In this document: positions 20,319 through 31,479 of the stretch, piece by piece | Layout: each line of letters begins with the position of its first letter | Numbering within the stretch: position 1 is the stretch's first letter | Translations under genes and position numbers: made by a program | Assembly: GCA_949130495.1 (NCBI GenBank) | Contig: OX422217.1 | Coordinates: 571,426,606 to 571,490,605 of the forward strand | Length of the DNA: 64,000 nt | Direction: 5' to 3' | DNA from: Sambucus nigra | Lineage: Eukaryota; Streptophyta; Magnoliopsida; Dipsacales; Adoxaceae | The notes under the pieces: model-generated | Told to the model about the DNA's origin: nothing | The model's input: only the letters and a program-made list of their open reading frames with translations | Databases searched by the model: none

Positions 20319-23300
20319 ACATGCCATCGAAGGGTGAAAACGTAAAATAGCCATAAAACGGTCTAGTAAGAGTTATGAGCACCTCGTACGGGACCACTGT
20401 GACTCGTATAAACCGACCACGTAGTCACGGCGCTCCTGGTTTAAGTGTACGACGTAAATTTGTAAAAAATTAGGATTAATCCTAAAAACACGCCATCGAG
20501 GGTGAAAATGTAAAACAGCCACAAAACGGTCCCGTAAGAGGCACAAACGCCTCGCACGGGATCAATGTAACTCGTAGAAACCGACCACGTAGTCACGGGG
20601 CTCTCGGTTTGAGTGAATGACGTAAATTTGCAAAAATTACACTTACGCATAAAAAACATACCATCGTGGGGTGAAAACATAAAATAACCACAAAACAGTC
20701 CGGTAAGAGTCACGAACGCCTCTCACGGGACAAATGTGACTCGTAGGAACCGACCAGTTAGTCACGGGGCACCCAGTTTGAAACTAAGACGTAAACTTGC
20801 AAAATGTTAGAGTTAAGCTTAAAAACATTCCATCGAAGGGAAAAAATGTAAAACAACCACAAAACGATCTAATAAGAGTCACGAGCACCTCACACGGGAC
20901 CATTATGACTCGTAAGAACCGACTGCTTAGTCAAGGGGCTCCCAGTTTGAGTGTACGACGTAAATTTACAAAAAAATAGACTCAAGTATAAAAACATGCA
21001 ATCGAAGGGTGAAAACGTAAAATAAGCACAAAATGGACCCGTAAAAGGCAAGAGCGCCTCGCATGGGATCGATGTGACTGATTGGAACCATCCGTGTAGT
21101 CACGAAACTCTCGATTTGAATGTATGACGTAAATTTGTAAAAAGTTAGACTTAACCATAAAAATATGTCATCGAAGGGTGAAAACATAAAATAAACACAA
21201 AACGGTCCCGTAAGAGTCAAGAACACCTCACACGGGACCAATGTGACTCGTAGTAACTGTCGCGTTGTCACGGAGCTCCCGGTTTGAGTGTACGATGTAA
21301 ATTTGCAAAAAATTTAGACTTAAGCATAATAACATGCCATCGAAGTGTGAAAATGTAAAATAGCCAAAAAAGCGTCTTGTAAGAGTCACGAACGCCTCAC
21401 ACGGGATCAATGTGACTCGTAGGAATCGATCGCGTAGGCACGGGGCTCCCGGTTTGAGTGTACGACATAAATTTGTAAAAATTTAGACTTAAGCATAAAA
21501 CATGCAATCGAAGTGTGAAAACATAAAACAAACACAAAACGGTCCCGTAAGACTCAAGAACATCTCACACGGGACCAATGTAACTCGTAGTAACTGACCG
21601 CGTTGTGACGGCGCTCCTGGTTTGAGTGTACGACGTAAATTTTCAAAAAGTTAGACTTAAGCATAAAAAAAATTTCATCGAAGGGTGAAAACATAAAACA
21701 AACACAAAACGGTCCAGTAAAAATCACGAACAACTCGCACGGGACCAATGTGAATCGTAGGAACCGACCGCGTAGCCACGGGACTCCCGGTTTGAGTCTA
21801 CGACGTAAATTTGCAAAAAAATATAGTTAAGGATAAAAACATGCCATCGAAGGGTGAAAACATAAAACAAACACAAAATGGCCCCGTAAGAGTCAAGAAC
21901 ACCTGAAACAGGTCTAATGTGACTCGCAGTAACTGTCGCGTTGTCACGGAGCTTTCGATTTGAGTGCACGACGTAAATTTGCAAAAACTTTAGACTTAAG
22001 CATAAAAACATGCCATCGAAGGGTGAAAACGTAAAATAGTGAAAAAATCCTACTGTAAGAGTCACGAACACCTCGCACGGGATCAATGTAACTCCTAGGA
22101 ACCGATCGCGTAGGCACGGGGCCCCCGGTTTGAGTGTACGACGTAAATTTGTAAAAATTTAGACTTAAGCATAAAACATGCAATCGAAGTGTGAAAATAT
22201 AAAACAAACACAAAATGGTCTCATAAGAGTTAAGAACAACTCACACAGGACCAATGTGACTCGTAGTAACCGACCGCATTTTCACGGCGCTCCCGGTGTG
22301 AGTGTACGACGTAAGTTTTCAAAAAGTTAGACTTAAGCATAAAAAAAATTCATCGAAGGGTGAAAACATAAAACAAACACAAAACGGTTCCGTAAAAGTC
22401 ATGAACAACTCGCACGGAACCAATGTGAATCATAGGAACCGACCGCGTAGTCACGGGGCTACCGATTTGAGTGTACGGCGTAAATTTGCAAAAAAATTGA
22501 GTTAAGGATAAAAACTGCCATCGAAGGGTGAAAATGTTAAACAAATACAAAACGATCCTGTAAGAGTCAAGAACACCTGACACGGGACCAATATGACTCG
22601 TAGTAACTGTCGCGTTGTCACGGACCTCCCGGTTTGAGTGTACGACGTAAATTTATAAAAAATTTAGACTTAATCATAAAAACATGCCATCGAAGGGTGA
22701 AAATATAAAATAGCCAAAAAAGCATCTTGTAAGAGTCACGAACGCCACACACGGGATCAATATGACTTGTAGGAACCGTTCGCGTAGGCACGGGGCTCTC
22801 AGTTTGAGTGTACGACTTAAATTTGTAAAAACTTAGACTTAAGCATAAAACATGCAATAGGAGTGTGAAAATGTAAACCAAACACAAAGCGGTCTCGTAA
22901 GAGTCAAGAACACCTCATACGGGACAAATGTGACTCGTACTAACCGACTGCATTGTCACGATGCTCTCGGTTTGAGTGTACGACGTAAATTTTCAAAAAG
23001 TTAGACTTAAGCATAAAAAAATTTCATCGAAGGGTGAAAACATAAAGCAAACACAAAACGATCCCGTAAAAGTCACGAACAGCTCGCACGGACCAATGTG
23101 AATCGTAGGAACCGACCGCGTAGTCACGGGGCTCCCAGTTTGAGTGTATGGCATAAATTTGCAAAAAATTAGAGTTAAGGATAAAAGCATGCCATAGAAG
23201 GGTGAAAACGTAAAACAACCACAAAACGGTCCGGTAAGAGTCACGAACACCTCGCACGCGACCATTGTGACTCGTAGGAACCGATCGCGTAGTCACGGGG

Positions 23301-23610
23301 CTCCCGGTTTGAATGTACGACGTAAATTTGAAAAAATTTAGACTTAAGCATAAAAACATGCAATCGAAGGGTGAAAATGTAAAATAAGCACAAAATGGTC
23401 CCGTAAAAGGCACGAAAGCTTCGCACTAGATCGATGTGACTCGTAGGAACAATCCGCGTAGTCACGGCACTCCTAGTTTGAGTGTACAGCGTAAATTTGT
23501 AAAAAGTTAGACGTAAGCATAAAAACATGCCATCAAAGGGTAAAAATGTAAAACAAACACAAAACGGTCACATAAGAGTCACGAACACCTCACACGGGAC
23601 CAATGTGAAT
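20319..23610. repeat. 168-bp satellite array, right part (about 19-20 monomers)
   Basis: Same monomer as the left array, resuming with the duplicated acatg and 'ccatcgaagggtg'. Between about 21180 and 23200 a higher-order unit of four monomers (~675 bp) is repeated three times: the variant 'gtcgcgttgtcacgg' recurs at 21259, 21935 and 22609, and 'catgcaat' with 'agtgtg' at about 21503, 22178 and 22852. The array ends abruptly at 'ccaatgtgaa' near 23610. The minus-strand open frames are repeat artefacts. Confidence 0.95.
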
Positions 23611-24318
23611 AGTGATGTTGTTCACATTTTCTATCCATTCCACGTATCTATTTTATTTTTTCTTCGTTACTAAAGGTGATGTTATTATTCTTGGAGTTTT
23701 GATAACTTAGGATTCTAAGATTTTTTTTGTCTTGTTTCTAATTTGAAGTTTTTGTTTTCATTCTAATTTTCTTTAGTTCAATGATCATGTATGCATACTT
23801 ATTTTGTTGGATCTTGAGTTGTGGTAATACAGTAATTATTAATTATTACTTTATTTAATGTTTAATGGAATGAAAGTATGATTTTTTTGTTTTTTTTTTC
23901 TTTCTATTTGTTTAATGCACTGATTTAAGGCATATATAACATGAAAGAGGCAATGTTAATGAAAATATGTTAAATTTTCATTATATTCAAGGCATATACA
24001 AGCAATGAGTTTTTCTTTCTGTTTGTATGTTATAGGGTCCTAAAATACATCAGGAAAGGTGTTTTTCTTGGAATGTGTATAGTGGAGTTCAATATTGTGT
24101 ATTTGCTGAGAAACATGTTCGAATGCTTAGGCAGAAGGATTTTCTCTTATAAAGCATTGTCACCCTATTGGGATGTGCAATAAGTGTCAGTCTATGTACT
24201 GGGTAATATATCTTAATTGTATTCACCTCTTTATTTCTTTAATTATGATAGAAATTTATTCTGCGTATACTAAGATTGTTGGAGAAGGGAACTTGAGTGT
24301 TCTTTGTTATAATACTCA
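23611..24318. other. AT-rich CACTA internal DNA, one exon-like block
   Basis: Mostly T-rich unique DNA. At 24034-24155 a block preceded by 'tatgttatag' (acceptor-like) reads open in one frame for about 38 codons and then stops. It is exon-like but matches no family I recognise. It could be a fragment of the CACTA's lost gene or a captured host exon. Confidence 0.35.
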
Positions 24319-24678
24319 TTATGAAGAGGAGATACATCTTTTATGTGTATACAAAGATCTATAATGTAGTCTACTGAAGTCATTAGGTCCAATAGAGGAC
24401 TGGGGATCCATCAAGAAGACATTGGATTTAGTCTTTTCATTTATAGGAATAGAAGTAAGCATTGCATCATCTTCATAGGAAACAAGAATGGGAACCATAT
24501 TAAAGATGAGATCATTGTCCATAGTGTTGTCAGGACCACTATATAAGGTAGAATAGTGGTTTATAATATGATTCTGTAGCATCATGGGATCAATAATCAA
24601 AACTTCATTATGCAGAAAACTAGTTTTACATTTTGATAGTTTCTTGATAGGTGTTTTATACAAGGCATAACTCATGTA
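24319..24678 (-). pseudogene. LINE (L1-type) reverse transcriptase fragment
   Basis: A minus-strand open stretch of 118 codons contains 'DPMMLQNHIINHYSTLY', 'LTSIPINEKTKSNVFLMDP' and 'SSIGPNDF'. This matches the conserved start of plant L1-type RT (LTxIPxxxEI...VFxMDPxxAPGPDGF). Only this part of the RT is present, and no endonuclease, poly-A tail or target duplication was found. It was probably carried along as a decayed fragment in the CACTA. Confidence 0.75.
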
Positions 24679-25740
24679 TCACTTTATCCATCAGATACTT
24701 AGATTATCGTGCATACTACAAGAGTTCGTTTCACTTACTCTAAAGCAAATCAAATTCAAGAGATTTACTAATGAAACCATTTGGACAAATTCAGACACTT
24801 TTATTATGAGAATTTTGTTTGAAGAGTTAAGTGTTATTCATCTTTCAATTGCTTTGTGACTGTAGATTAAGCCATGTAACTGTATTGTACAGAAGTAGAA
24901 TTTTAATTTATCATTACTGTTTGGGATTTTATTATATCCAAAGAAACAGGATTCACCAGGCACATTTGGGGAATAGTCTGAATACCAGTTTTTTTTAGTC
25001 GATTCTAATGTGTATGTTTTGTTTGATATCACCTAATTCTTATAAAATACATTAGTATATGAATTTATTGGCTATATTTTTTGTTACAACTTCACATTCA
25101 CTATTGAATGTCGCAGTTAAGTGTCATTATACTTTGTGTTACGAAGTCACATTCATAGTTGAGTGTCACCCTTTTTGATAAATTCATTGGCTATACTTTC
25201 ACTCTTAATGATAGAGCTTCTAAATTGGACGGACTGAGTCACGTGGCTAGATTCGAGTATTGCAGTCGCCTCACATGCCAGGGGAGATTTAGGCCATAGT
25301 TTACATCTAAATTCATGCTACAGCTATCCCAAATTTGTGGATGGTGTTTCCACTTTCAGAGAACAGTTGTAGAATCTGAAGCCATGGCCAATGACAAGCC
25401 AAGACCGTGGCCGAATTCAAAGCCCAATCCATGTGGTGTCAAGCATTGAAACTCCCCCTGAGCCTGCTTCCACCACAGACGAGCTTCCAACCACTAGAAC
25501 AAAGATCTTCTTTCTAAAACTATGTAGTACAAGGGAGATTTCCATACTTTTTTCTTAAAATCTTTATTTCATAGACCAATTTCCACTGATATTTTACCTG
25601 TATTTTTAGTAGACCACCACATATTGCATTTCCATTGGACAAGCTTGAATGTTAATATCAAAATGACCGTCTAATATGGATGGAGCATGTATTAGTGAAC
25701 TAGAATGTGCCTATTTAGACAGATGTAATAGTTGAGTGAT
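24679..25740. other. CACTA internal DNA, no gene recognised
   Basis: Unique DNA. A GC-richer stretch at about 25195-25540 contrasts with AT-rich surroundings, but its frames carry stops and match nothing I know. There is a short repeated phrase 'acttcacattca...ttgaatgtcgcagttaagtgtc' / 'agtcacattcatagttgagtgtcaccc' at 25087-25170. Confidence 0.4.
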
Positions 25741-25759
25741 TTATCAATCATATATAGAA

Positions 25760-26136
25760 TGGGCCTATATATAGAGAGGTATATTTATATATGTATATAC
25801 ATATATATACATTATGTATATATGTATATAGTAGGCAGTATGTATATATATATACACAGTATGTATAATGTATATATGTATATACAGTAAGCAGTATGTA
25901 TATATGTATAGAGTAGGCAGTATGTATATACATATACAATATGTCAGCATATACATATATGTATACAGTATGTATAATACATGTGTAGATATATGTATAT
26001 ATAGTATGTATATATAACAGTTATACAATATATGTATATATAATACGTATATATAACAGTATGTATAACTGTTATATATACATACTGTATATACATATAT
26101 ATATACATGTGAATATATAACAATATGTATATCCTG

Positions 26137-26194
<58 letters not shown>

Positions 26195-26215
26195 CTGTTT
26201 ATATAAACATATATA
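25760..26215. repeat. TGTATA/TA microsatellite block
   Basis: Compound repeat of tatatgtatata, cagtatgtata and similar units, with quasi-palindromes around 'aactgttatatatacatac'. It ends in a pure (TA)n run at 26138-26193. The Y/I-rich frames on either strand are artefacts. Confidence 0.9.
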
Positions 26216-26469
26216 TGTTGTTTGAAGTACTTGGTGTTCGATGGTTGTGTGAAGTAAAATTGAAGATTTATGAAGTGTATGTAATTACTTTTAAACACAT
26301 ATTTATAAAGTGAATGGTTTCAACATTTTATATATGTTGTTTGGAATAAATTTCTTTTGATGTTCTCATGTTTGTTATAGTGCCAGGCAGAATTTAATGT
26401 ATTGCATACCGATATCTTTGCATCGATATACTTTTGTATGCTTGAAATCAACGAATGGTAAGCTGATAC

Positions 26470-26583
26470 ACTCACTGTTTATTTCAGAGTATATACACCC
26501 AACAGTTTGTGACATAGTATGTACTCTTAAAAACACAATGCTACAATTTGTGACATAGTATATACTCTTAAAAACACAATGAT
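26470..26583. repeat. Short tandem duplication (~49 bp unit)
   Basis: 'gtttgtgacatagtatgtactcttaaaaacacaatg' type sequence occurs twice in a row (about 26505-26540 and 26553-26582). Nothing else is seen here. Confidence 0.6.
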
Positions 26584-26639
26584 GATCCTCCAAATAGAGC
26601 AGGTACTTGAATAGAGGAGGTACTCAATGGAGTATCAAT

Positions 26640-26713
26640 CCAAACATAAAAACATAAAGCATGACATTAAAGGGTGAAAACGTAAAACAACAACAAAACG
26701 GTTCCGTAAGATG
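26640..26713. repeat. Isolated satellite remnant
   Basis: 'acataaaaacataaagcatgacattaaagggtgaaaacg' to 'aaaacggttccgtaagatg' matches about 70 bp of the 168-bp monomer, 3 kb beyond the main array but still inside the CACTA. Confidence 0.85.
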
Positions 26714-27369
26714 TTAAATCGATGGAAGGGATTTTTTGGTGGTTTAGTTGCGGCTTTTATTGTTGTTGGGTTTATTTTAATGTTAAAACAGGTTGGATTT
26801 CATAAATAAACAAAGGAAACTCGGTCGAAATTTTCTAAAATTAAATAGTGTTTTAAATTGATCAAGTCAAACATACATCCATTTTAAGTTATACAAATCC
26901 ATGTAGTCATTTATTTTTGTATCTTGTGCAGGTTGATGATGGATTTTTCTTGGAGTTATTATGTTCGTGGTGGCTTGGAGCTGTGGTTTCTTATAGTGTA
27001 GGGGAGCGAAATTGTTGTCGTCATTTTAGTTTCGTGAATTTTTTTAACATCTTTTGATGTGTTAATATATTAGGTTAGATCATGTTTACGTCTTTTAATG
27101 TGTTAGGATTGACTGTGTTCTTTTTTGGGAGGCATTTATTTAGTACCTTTATACTTGTATTGCGATGAAATATTATTTTGTAATTCATATTTATGAGATT
27201 TGGTTGAAAATTGTGAAACATTGTATTACTTATGATTGTATGAAAAATGAGCAATGTAATTTTGGATCATAAAATTTCACGTTTTATGTAGTGTAAGTTT
27301 TGATGAAAAAGGTGCAGCTTTAAAAATGCTTCCAATTACAAAAAAAATAATAGTTAGTAAATAAAAATA
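26714..27369. other. CACTA internal DNA before the right subterminal region
   Basis: T/G-rich unique sequence without a supported gene. 'cttgtgcaggttgatgatgg' near 26925 resembles a splice acceptor followed by a short exon, without further support. Confidence 0.35.
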
Positions 27370-27958
27370 TAGTACTTTTGGCAACACAATTTTTTTTGTC
27401 AAAAGATAACTTTTGGCAACACAAGAGTTGTGTGGCCAAAGATATAGTTTTTGGCAACACAAGAGTTGTGTTGCCAAAAGCTATACCTTTGGTAACACAA
27501 CTCTTGTTCTTGCCAAAAGCTATACCTTTGGCAACACAAACAAGGGCGTGTTGCCAAAGGTATAGCTTCTGGTAACATAATAGCTGTGTTGTCAAAGGTA
27601 TAACTTTTGGCAACACAATAGTTATGTTGTCGAAAGTTATTTTTATACCATTTATCTTACATTCTGCAACATAATTTGGGTCGCTGAAAGATTACTTTTT
27701 GGCAACACAACTATTTTTGTCGCTGTTGAGTGACCTTTGACAACATAAATAATATTTTTTATTATAAATTTGACATCTTAAAAAATACTTTTGGTAACAC
27801 AATTGCGTGTTGCCATAAGTATACCTTCAGCAACACAAGCCTGCGGTGTTGCCAAAGGGTTTCCGAGACAGACAATTGGCAACAAGCTGGCAACATAGCC
27901 AAATATGTTGACAAAATCTTTTAGCCACATATTTCTAACTTTAGCAACATAATTTGTA
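27370..27958. repeat. CACTA right subterminal repeats with hairpin pairs
   Basis: Fifteen or more copies of TTTGGCAACACAA / TTGTGTTGCCAAA alternate in orientation. Head-to-head pairs form perfect or near-perfect hairpins, for example around 27450-27485 (ttggcaacacaag / agttgtgttgccaaaag). It is denser than the left end. This is the expected landing zone of the transposition protein. Confidence 0.9.
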
Positions 27959-27987
27959 TGTTGCTAATGATGCAAATTCTTGTAGTG
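27959..27987 (-). repeat. CACTA right terminal inverted repeat
   Basis: Ends AAATTCTTGTAGTG, the reverse complement of the left end. It is followed by GAT (27988-27990), the diverged copy of the left GAG. Confidence 0.92.
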
Positions 27988-28760
27988 GATGAAGTGGTCA
28001 AACAGTTAAACATAGGTATCATTTTCTTAGTCGAATACCCACATGTGCCAAAGTTAGGAGGAAAAGTCCGCATGTGCGTCGACTATTGGGATTTAAATGA
28101 AGCATCCCCAATAGATGATTATCTGTTACCCAACATCGAGATGATCATAGACAACACAGTTAGCCATGCCCTCAAATCATTTTTCAATGGATTTTCCTGA
28201 TATAACCAAATCAAGATGCACCCTAACCATCAATATAAAACCTCCTTCATCACCCCAAGGGGTAATTTTTTATACACTGTCATCCATTCAAACATAAAAA
28301 TGTAGGGGTTACCTACGAAAGGGCTGCCACAACCACCCTGCACGACCTTATTCATAAGGAAGTAAAAATCTATGTAGATGACATGATCATTATATCTAAG
28401 ACCTAGGAAGGTTATAATCCTTCCCTCTAAAAGTTCTTCGAGCGATTGAGACAATATTAGATGTTGCTTAATCTAGAGAAATGTATTTTCGGCATCACAA
28501 AAGGAAAACTCTTGGGATTCATTGTCAGTGAGAAGGGAATCGAACCAGGCCTTGCAAAACCAAAAGAAATACTTGAGATGCAACCGTCACGAATGGAGAA
28601 GGACGTCTGAGGATTCTAGGGTAAACTACAGTATATTAATCGATTCATAGACTAACTGACCTATATCTACGAACCTAATTTTTAAACTTCTCTAAAATTA
28701 CTCAACTAATATTTGGAATGAATCTTGCCAAGAAGACTTTGACCGAATTAAGCGATACCT
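27988..28760 (+). pseudogene. Element A reverse transcriptase, main part
   Basis: Continues the RT cut at 4056. 'DEVVKQLN', 'VRMCVDYWDLNEASPIDDYLLPNIE' and 'SFFNGFS' lie in the first frame (to 28200), then 'YNQIKMHPNHQYKTSF' after a stop. 'YVDDMIIISKT', the catalytic YVDD, is near 28373-28405. 'LNLEKCIFGITKGKLLGFIVSEKGIEP' follows at 28459-28550. Catalytic aspartates are kept, but stops and frameshifts abound. Removing the CACTA with one 3-bp duplication puts the codons on both sides in register. Confidence 0.88.
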
Positions 28761-29925
28761 CACCCGACCTCCGGTGCTTATGCCTCCATAGCCAGGTCTC
28801 CCTCTCCTTTTACACTTAACCATAATAGATACCGTAGCAGGGGCTTTGCTAGCCAAATAAATTGAAGAATCCTATAAGGAAAGAGCCATTTATTATGCGA
28901 GTTGGGAATTGGACGGGTATGAAGTCAACTGCACTGTTTTAGGAGAATGTATGTGTCACCATGGTCTAGGTCACACAGAAGTTACGAAACTACATGTTTT
29001 CCTTCCCCATTAGACTATTATTCGATATGGATCCCATCAAATACCTAATAGAAAAGCCCCCTGTGTCCAGAAAAATGGCCCATTAGGCTAGCCGAGTTTG
29101 ATATTGCCTATGTCACACAAAAATATATGAAAGGGAGAGCCATCTTTGACTACCTTGCTCAATACACTATATAAGGAACCAATATTTGGGTCTATGATTT
29201 CTCAGATGAAGATATTATCTACACCTATCAAGAGGACCTTAGATGGAAATTGTTCTTTGATGGAGTGGGCAATAAAAAAGGGTATATCATTAGGATACTC
29301 CTGATCACCCCAAATGACTCTCACACCCCAATTTCCATCAAATAATCCCTTTCACCAATAACATAACTGAGTATAAGGTATGCACTGTAGGCCTCAAGAT
29401 CTCCCTTAAGAAATGTATGAAACACCTAGAAGTCTATGGAGACTCTACCCTCATTGTTAGCCAAATTATTCGAAAATGGAAAGTCAAAGACGAGAGGCTC
29501 CTACCCTTCCATGACCACCTAGAAGAACTGGCCTCCAAGTCTAAGGATGTCACCTTCCAGTACCTTCCTCAGGAAAAACATAGACTAGTTGATGCCATTG
29601 ATACCCTACCCTCCACGATTGACATGCCTTGGAGAATAACAATAACCCCTTTCATGGTTAATAAACAAGCTATGCCCACCCACTCCAACCACATCAAGAT
29701 CATCACCGAGGAAGATTTTGATATGGACAAGTTATGGTATTATGATATTTGGTGTCTCCTCAAACATGGTAGATATTCCCAAGATGCAGATAAGAAAGAT
29801 CGTGCGACCCTTTGCAAATTGACTTCCCAGTATATCATCTATGATAAGGCTCTTTCCAAGAGAAACTTCGATGGAACCCATCTTCACTACTTAGTAGGGA
29901 CTAATATTGAGGAAATGATGTAGAA
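28761..29925 (+). pseudogene. Element A connection and RNase H region
   Basis: 'WKLFFDGVGNKKG' near 29245 is the RNase H start with its catalytic Asp. 'HLEVYGDSTLIVSQI' (second Asp) lies in the longest open stretch of the element (29417-29923, 168 codons), with 'YLPQEKHRLVDAID', the segment normally 'ARxxNxxADALA'. The end of that stretch leads into integrase ('YIIYDKALSKRNFDGTHLHYL'). This RNase H follows the RT connection, as in Tat elements. It is not functional as a whole because of stops. Confidence 0.82.
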
Positions 29926-30970
29926 GATATACACTAGGAAATTCGGGTCCCACATGAACTATCATATGCTTGTTAATAAAATCATCCGTTAAGGGTATTA
30001 TTGGACCACCATGGTTCAAGATTGCACTGCCTATGTTTGAAGATACCTCAACTGCTAACAATTTGTAAGCTCCAATAATTACCATCGCGAGAACTATATA
30101 GCATAACCTCTACCTGGCCTTTCACCCCTCGTGGCATTGAATTCTTAGGTAAGGTTACTTACAAACCATCAAACGATCATAAATTCGCCATGTTCGCCAT
30201 TGATCACTTCACCAAATTGGTCGAAACCAAGTCTTACGCATTATTGAATCCTAAGAAAATGACCATGTTAATTAGGAAGAACATCATATGTTGATAAGGA
30301 GTTCCTCATGAGTTAGTATCAGATAATGGTCTCCACTTAGAAGACGGGGTCATAGAACTAGTCAAAGAGTACGGGATTGAGAGACTAAAATCTTCTCCCT
30401 AGTGACCCCAAGCCAATGGGGTTGTCAAAAATACTAATAAAAGCCTCAAAACCATAATTAGTAAGATTACTAAGGGTTGCCAAGATTGGGTCGATTGGAT
30501 CCCTTTTGCTCCTGAAGGCTATCACACTTCAATCAGAATGCCTACTAGGATTACCCCTTATTATCTAGTGTACGACACGGAAGCAGTCCTACATGTTGAG
30601 CTAGCATTACCTTCCCTACTCATCATGCTCGAGAGAAAAGTTAGCGAAGAAAACTGGTATTAGAGATGCTTTGATGAGTTGTCACTCTTGGATGAAAAGA
30701 GTCTTAAGGCTCTATGCAGGTGTACTATCATCGGATAGCATGATCATTCAACTGAAAAGTCAAGGATCGAGGTGTCCAGGAAGGAGACCTCACCCTCAAA
30801 GAAATAATACAAATTGTTTGGGACCAAGATGGAAATTCAAACCAAATTGGAATGGCCCCTACATTATGAAGAAAATTCTCTCAGGAGGCATTGTTATGCT
30901 TACAGACCTCGACAGAGGAAAGATGGCGTGTCCAGTCAACCTGGACTATCTCAAGAAATTTTACCCTTAG
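29926..30970 (+). pseudogene. Element A integrase (broken, catalytic Glu lost)
   Basis: 'GYYWTTMVQDCTAYV' with a degraded C-x2-C (29995-30065) is the finger end. The core reads 'FAMFAIDHFTKLVE' (30190), 'ELVSDNG' (second Asp, ~30320) and 'QANGVVKNTNKS' (~30412), where the catalytic Glu codon is Lys at 30427-30429. The C-terminus 'LGPRWKFKPNWNGPYIMKKIL' and 'NLDYLKKFYP' ends at 30970. Many stops are present. Integrase would insert the cDNA; this one cannot. Confidence 0.85.
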
Positions 30971-31479
30971 TTCAAAATATCGATGCACTAAGACTCCTCT
31001 AAACGCCCTTCTATTCTAAAAAAATAAATAAATAAATTCTTCATCCCCTACCCAAAACTATGTGGGACCTGATCGTCTCAAAAAAAAAATTCTTTCAAAC
31101 TGAGACTCATGAAAATTTTCAAAACCTCCAAATGTACGTAGGCAGTCCGTATGCCATACATGGGTCCGTTCCCCTTCTTTCTCATAAAATGCTAATATTT
31201 TCTAACCTCTAAGAACGACGGTCCATTCCATCATTTACATGAGAAAGATGATTATATATGCCTTAGTGATTTGTATAGATAATTCAAATGCAAAATTCAT
31301 CAAGAGGCATAACAAAATATGATGAAAATTATATTTATTTCTATTTAATTAATATAGCTCTATTACATGAAGTATCAGTGAAGGGAGTTAAACAAACAAC
31401 CCCCTTCCATAAAGTAAGGCATCTTTAAATAGACCTAATATTTATTGAGGTTGATAAAAATTTATTCTAAACCCAAAAA
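30971..31479 (+). other. Element A 3' untranslated spacer
   Basis: After the pol end. It contains 'tacgtaggcagtccgtatgcc', a phrase commonly found just after integrase in this type of element, and AT-rich filler. No gene is seen. Confidence 0.5.

Larger units (their letters stand above)
4057..27987. mobile_element. CACTA (En/Spm-type) transposon, non-autonomous, 23.9 kb with insertions
   Basis: The left end starts CACTACAAGAATTT and the right end is its inverse (AAATTCTTGTAGTG). The terminal inverted repeats match over about 29 bp with two mismatches. The 3-bp target duplication is GAG at 4054-4056 and GAT at 27988-27990 (one change). Both ends carry many copies of a GGCAACA-type subterminal motif in both orientations, as CACTA elements do for transposase binding. 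Inside are a CT-rich leader-like segment, the satellite arrays, a complete chromovirus, a LINE fragment and AT-rich DNA. No TNP2/TNPA-like transposase is visible. Without the chromovirus it would be about 13.3 kb, over half of it satellite. Family assignment is from the ends; mobilisation by a relative is inference. Confidence 0.9.

Noticed and set aside
20441..23528. Same type of minus-strand ORFs in the right array
   Set aside because: Satellite readings, as in the left array.
25748..26313. Y/I/T-rich ORFs
   Set aside because: Translations of TA/TGTATA microsatellite.
27378..27616. ORFs with repeated 'LATQLL / CCQK' or 'GNT' phrases
   Set aside because: Readings of the CACTA subterminal motifs.
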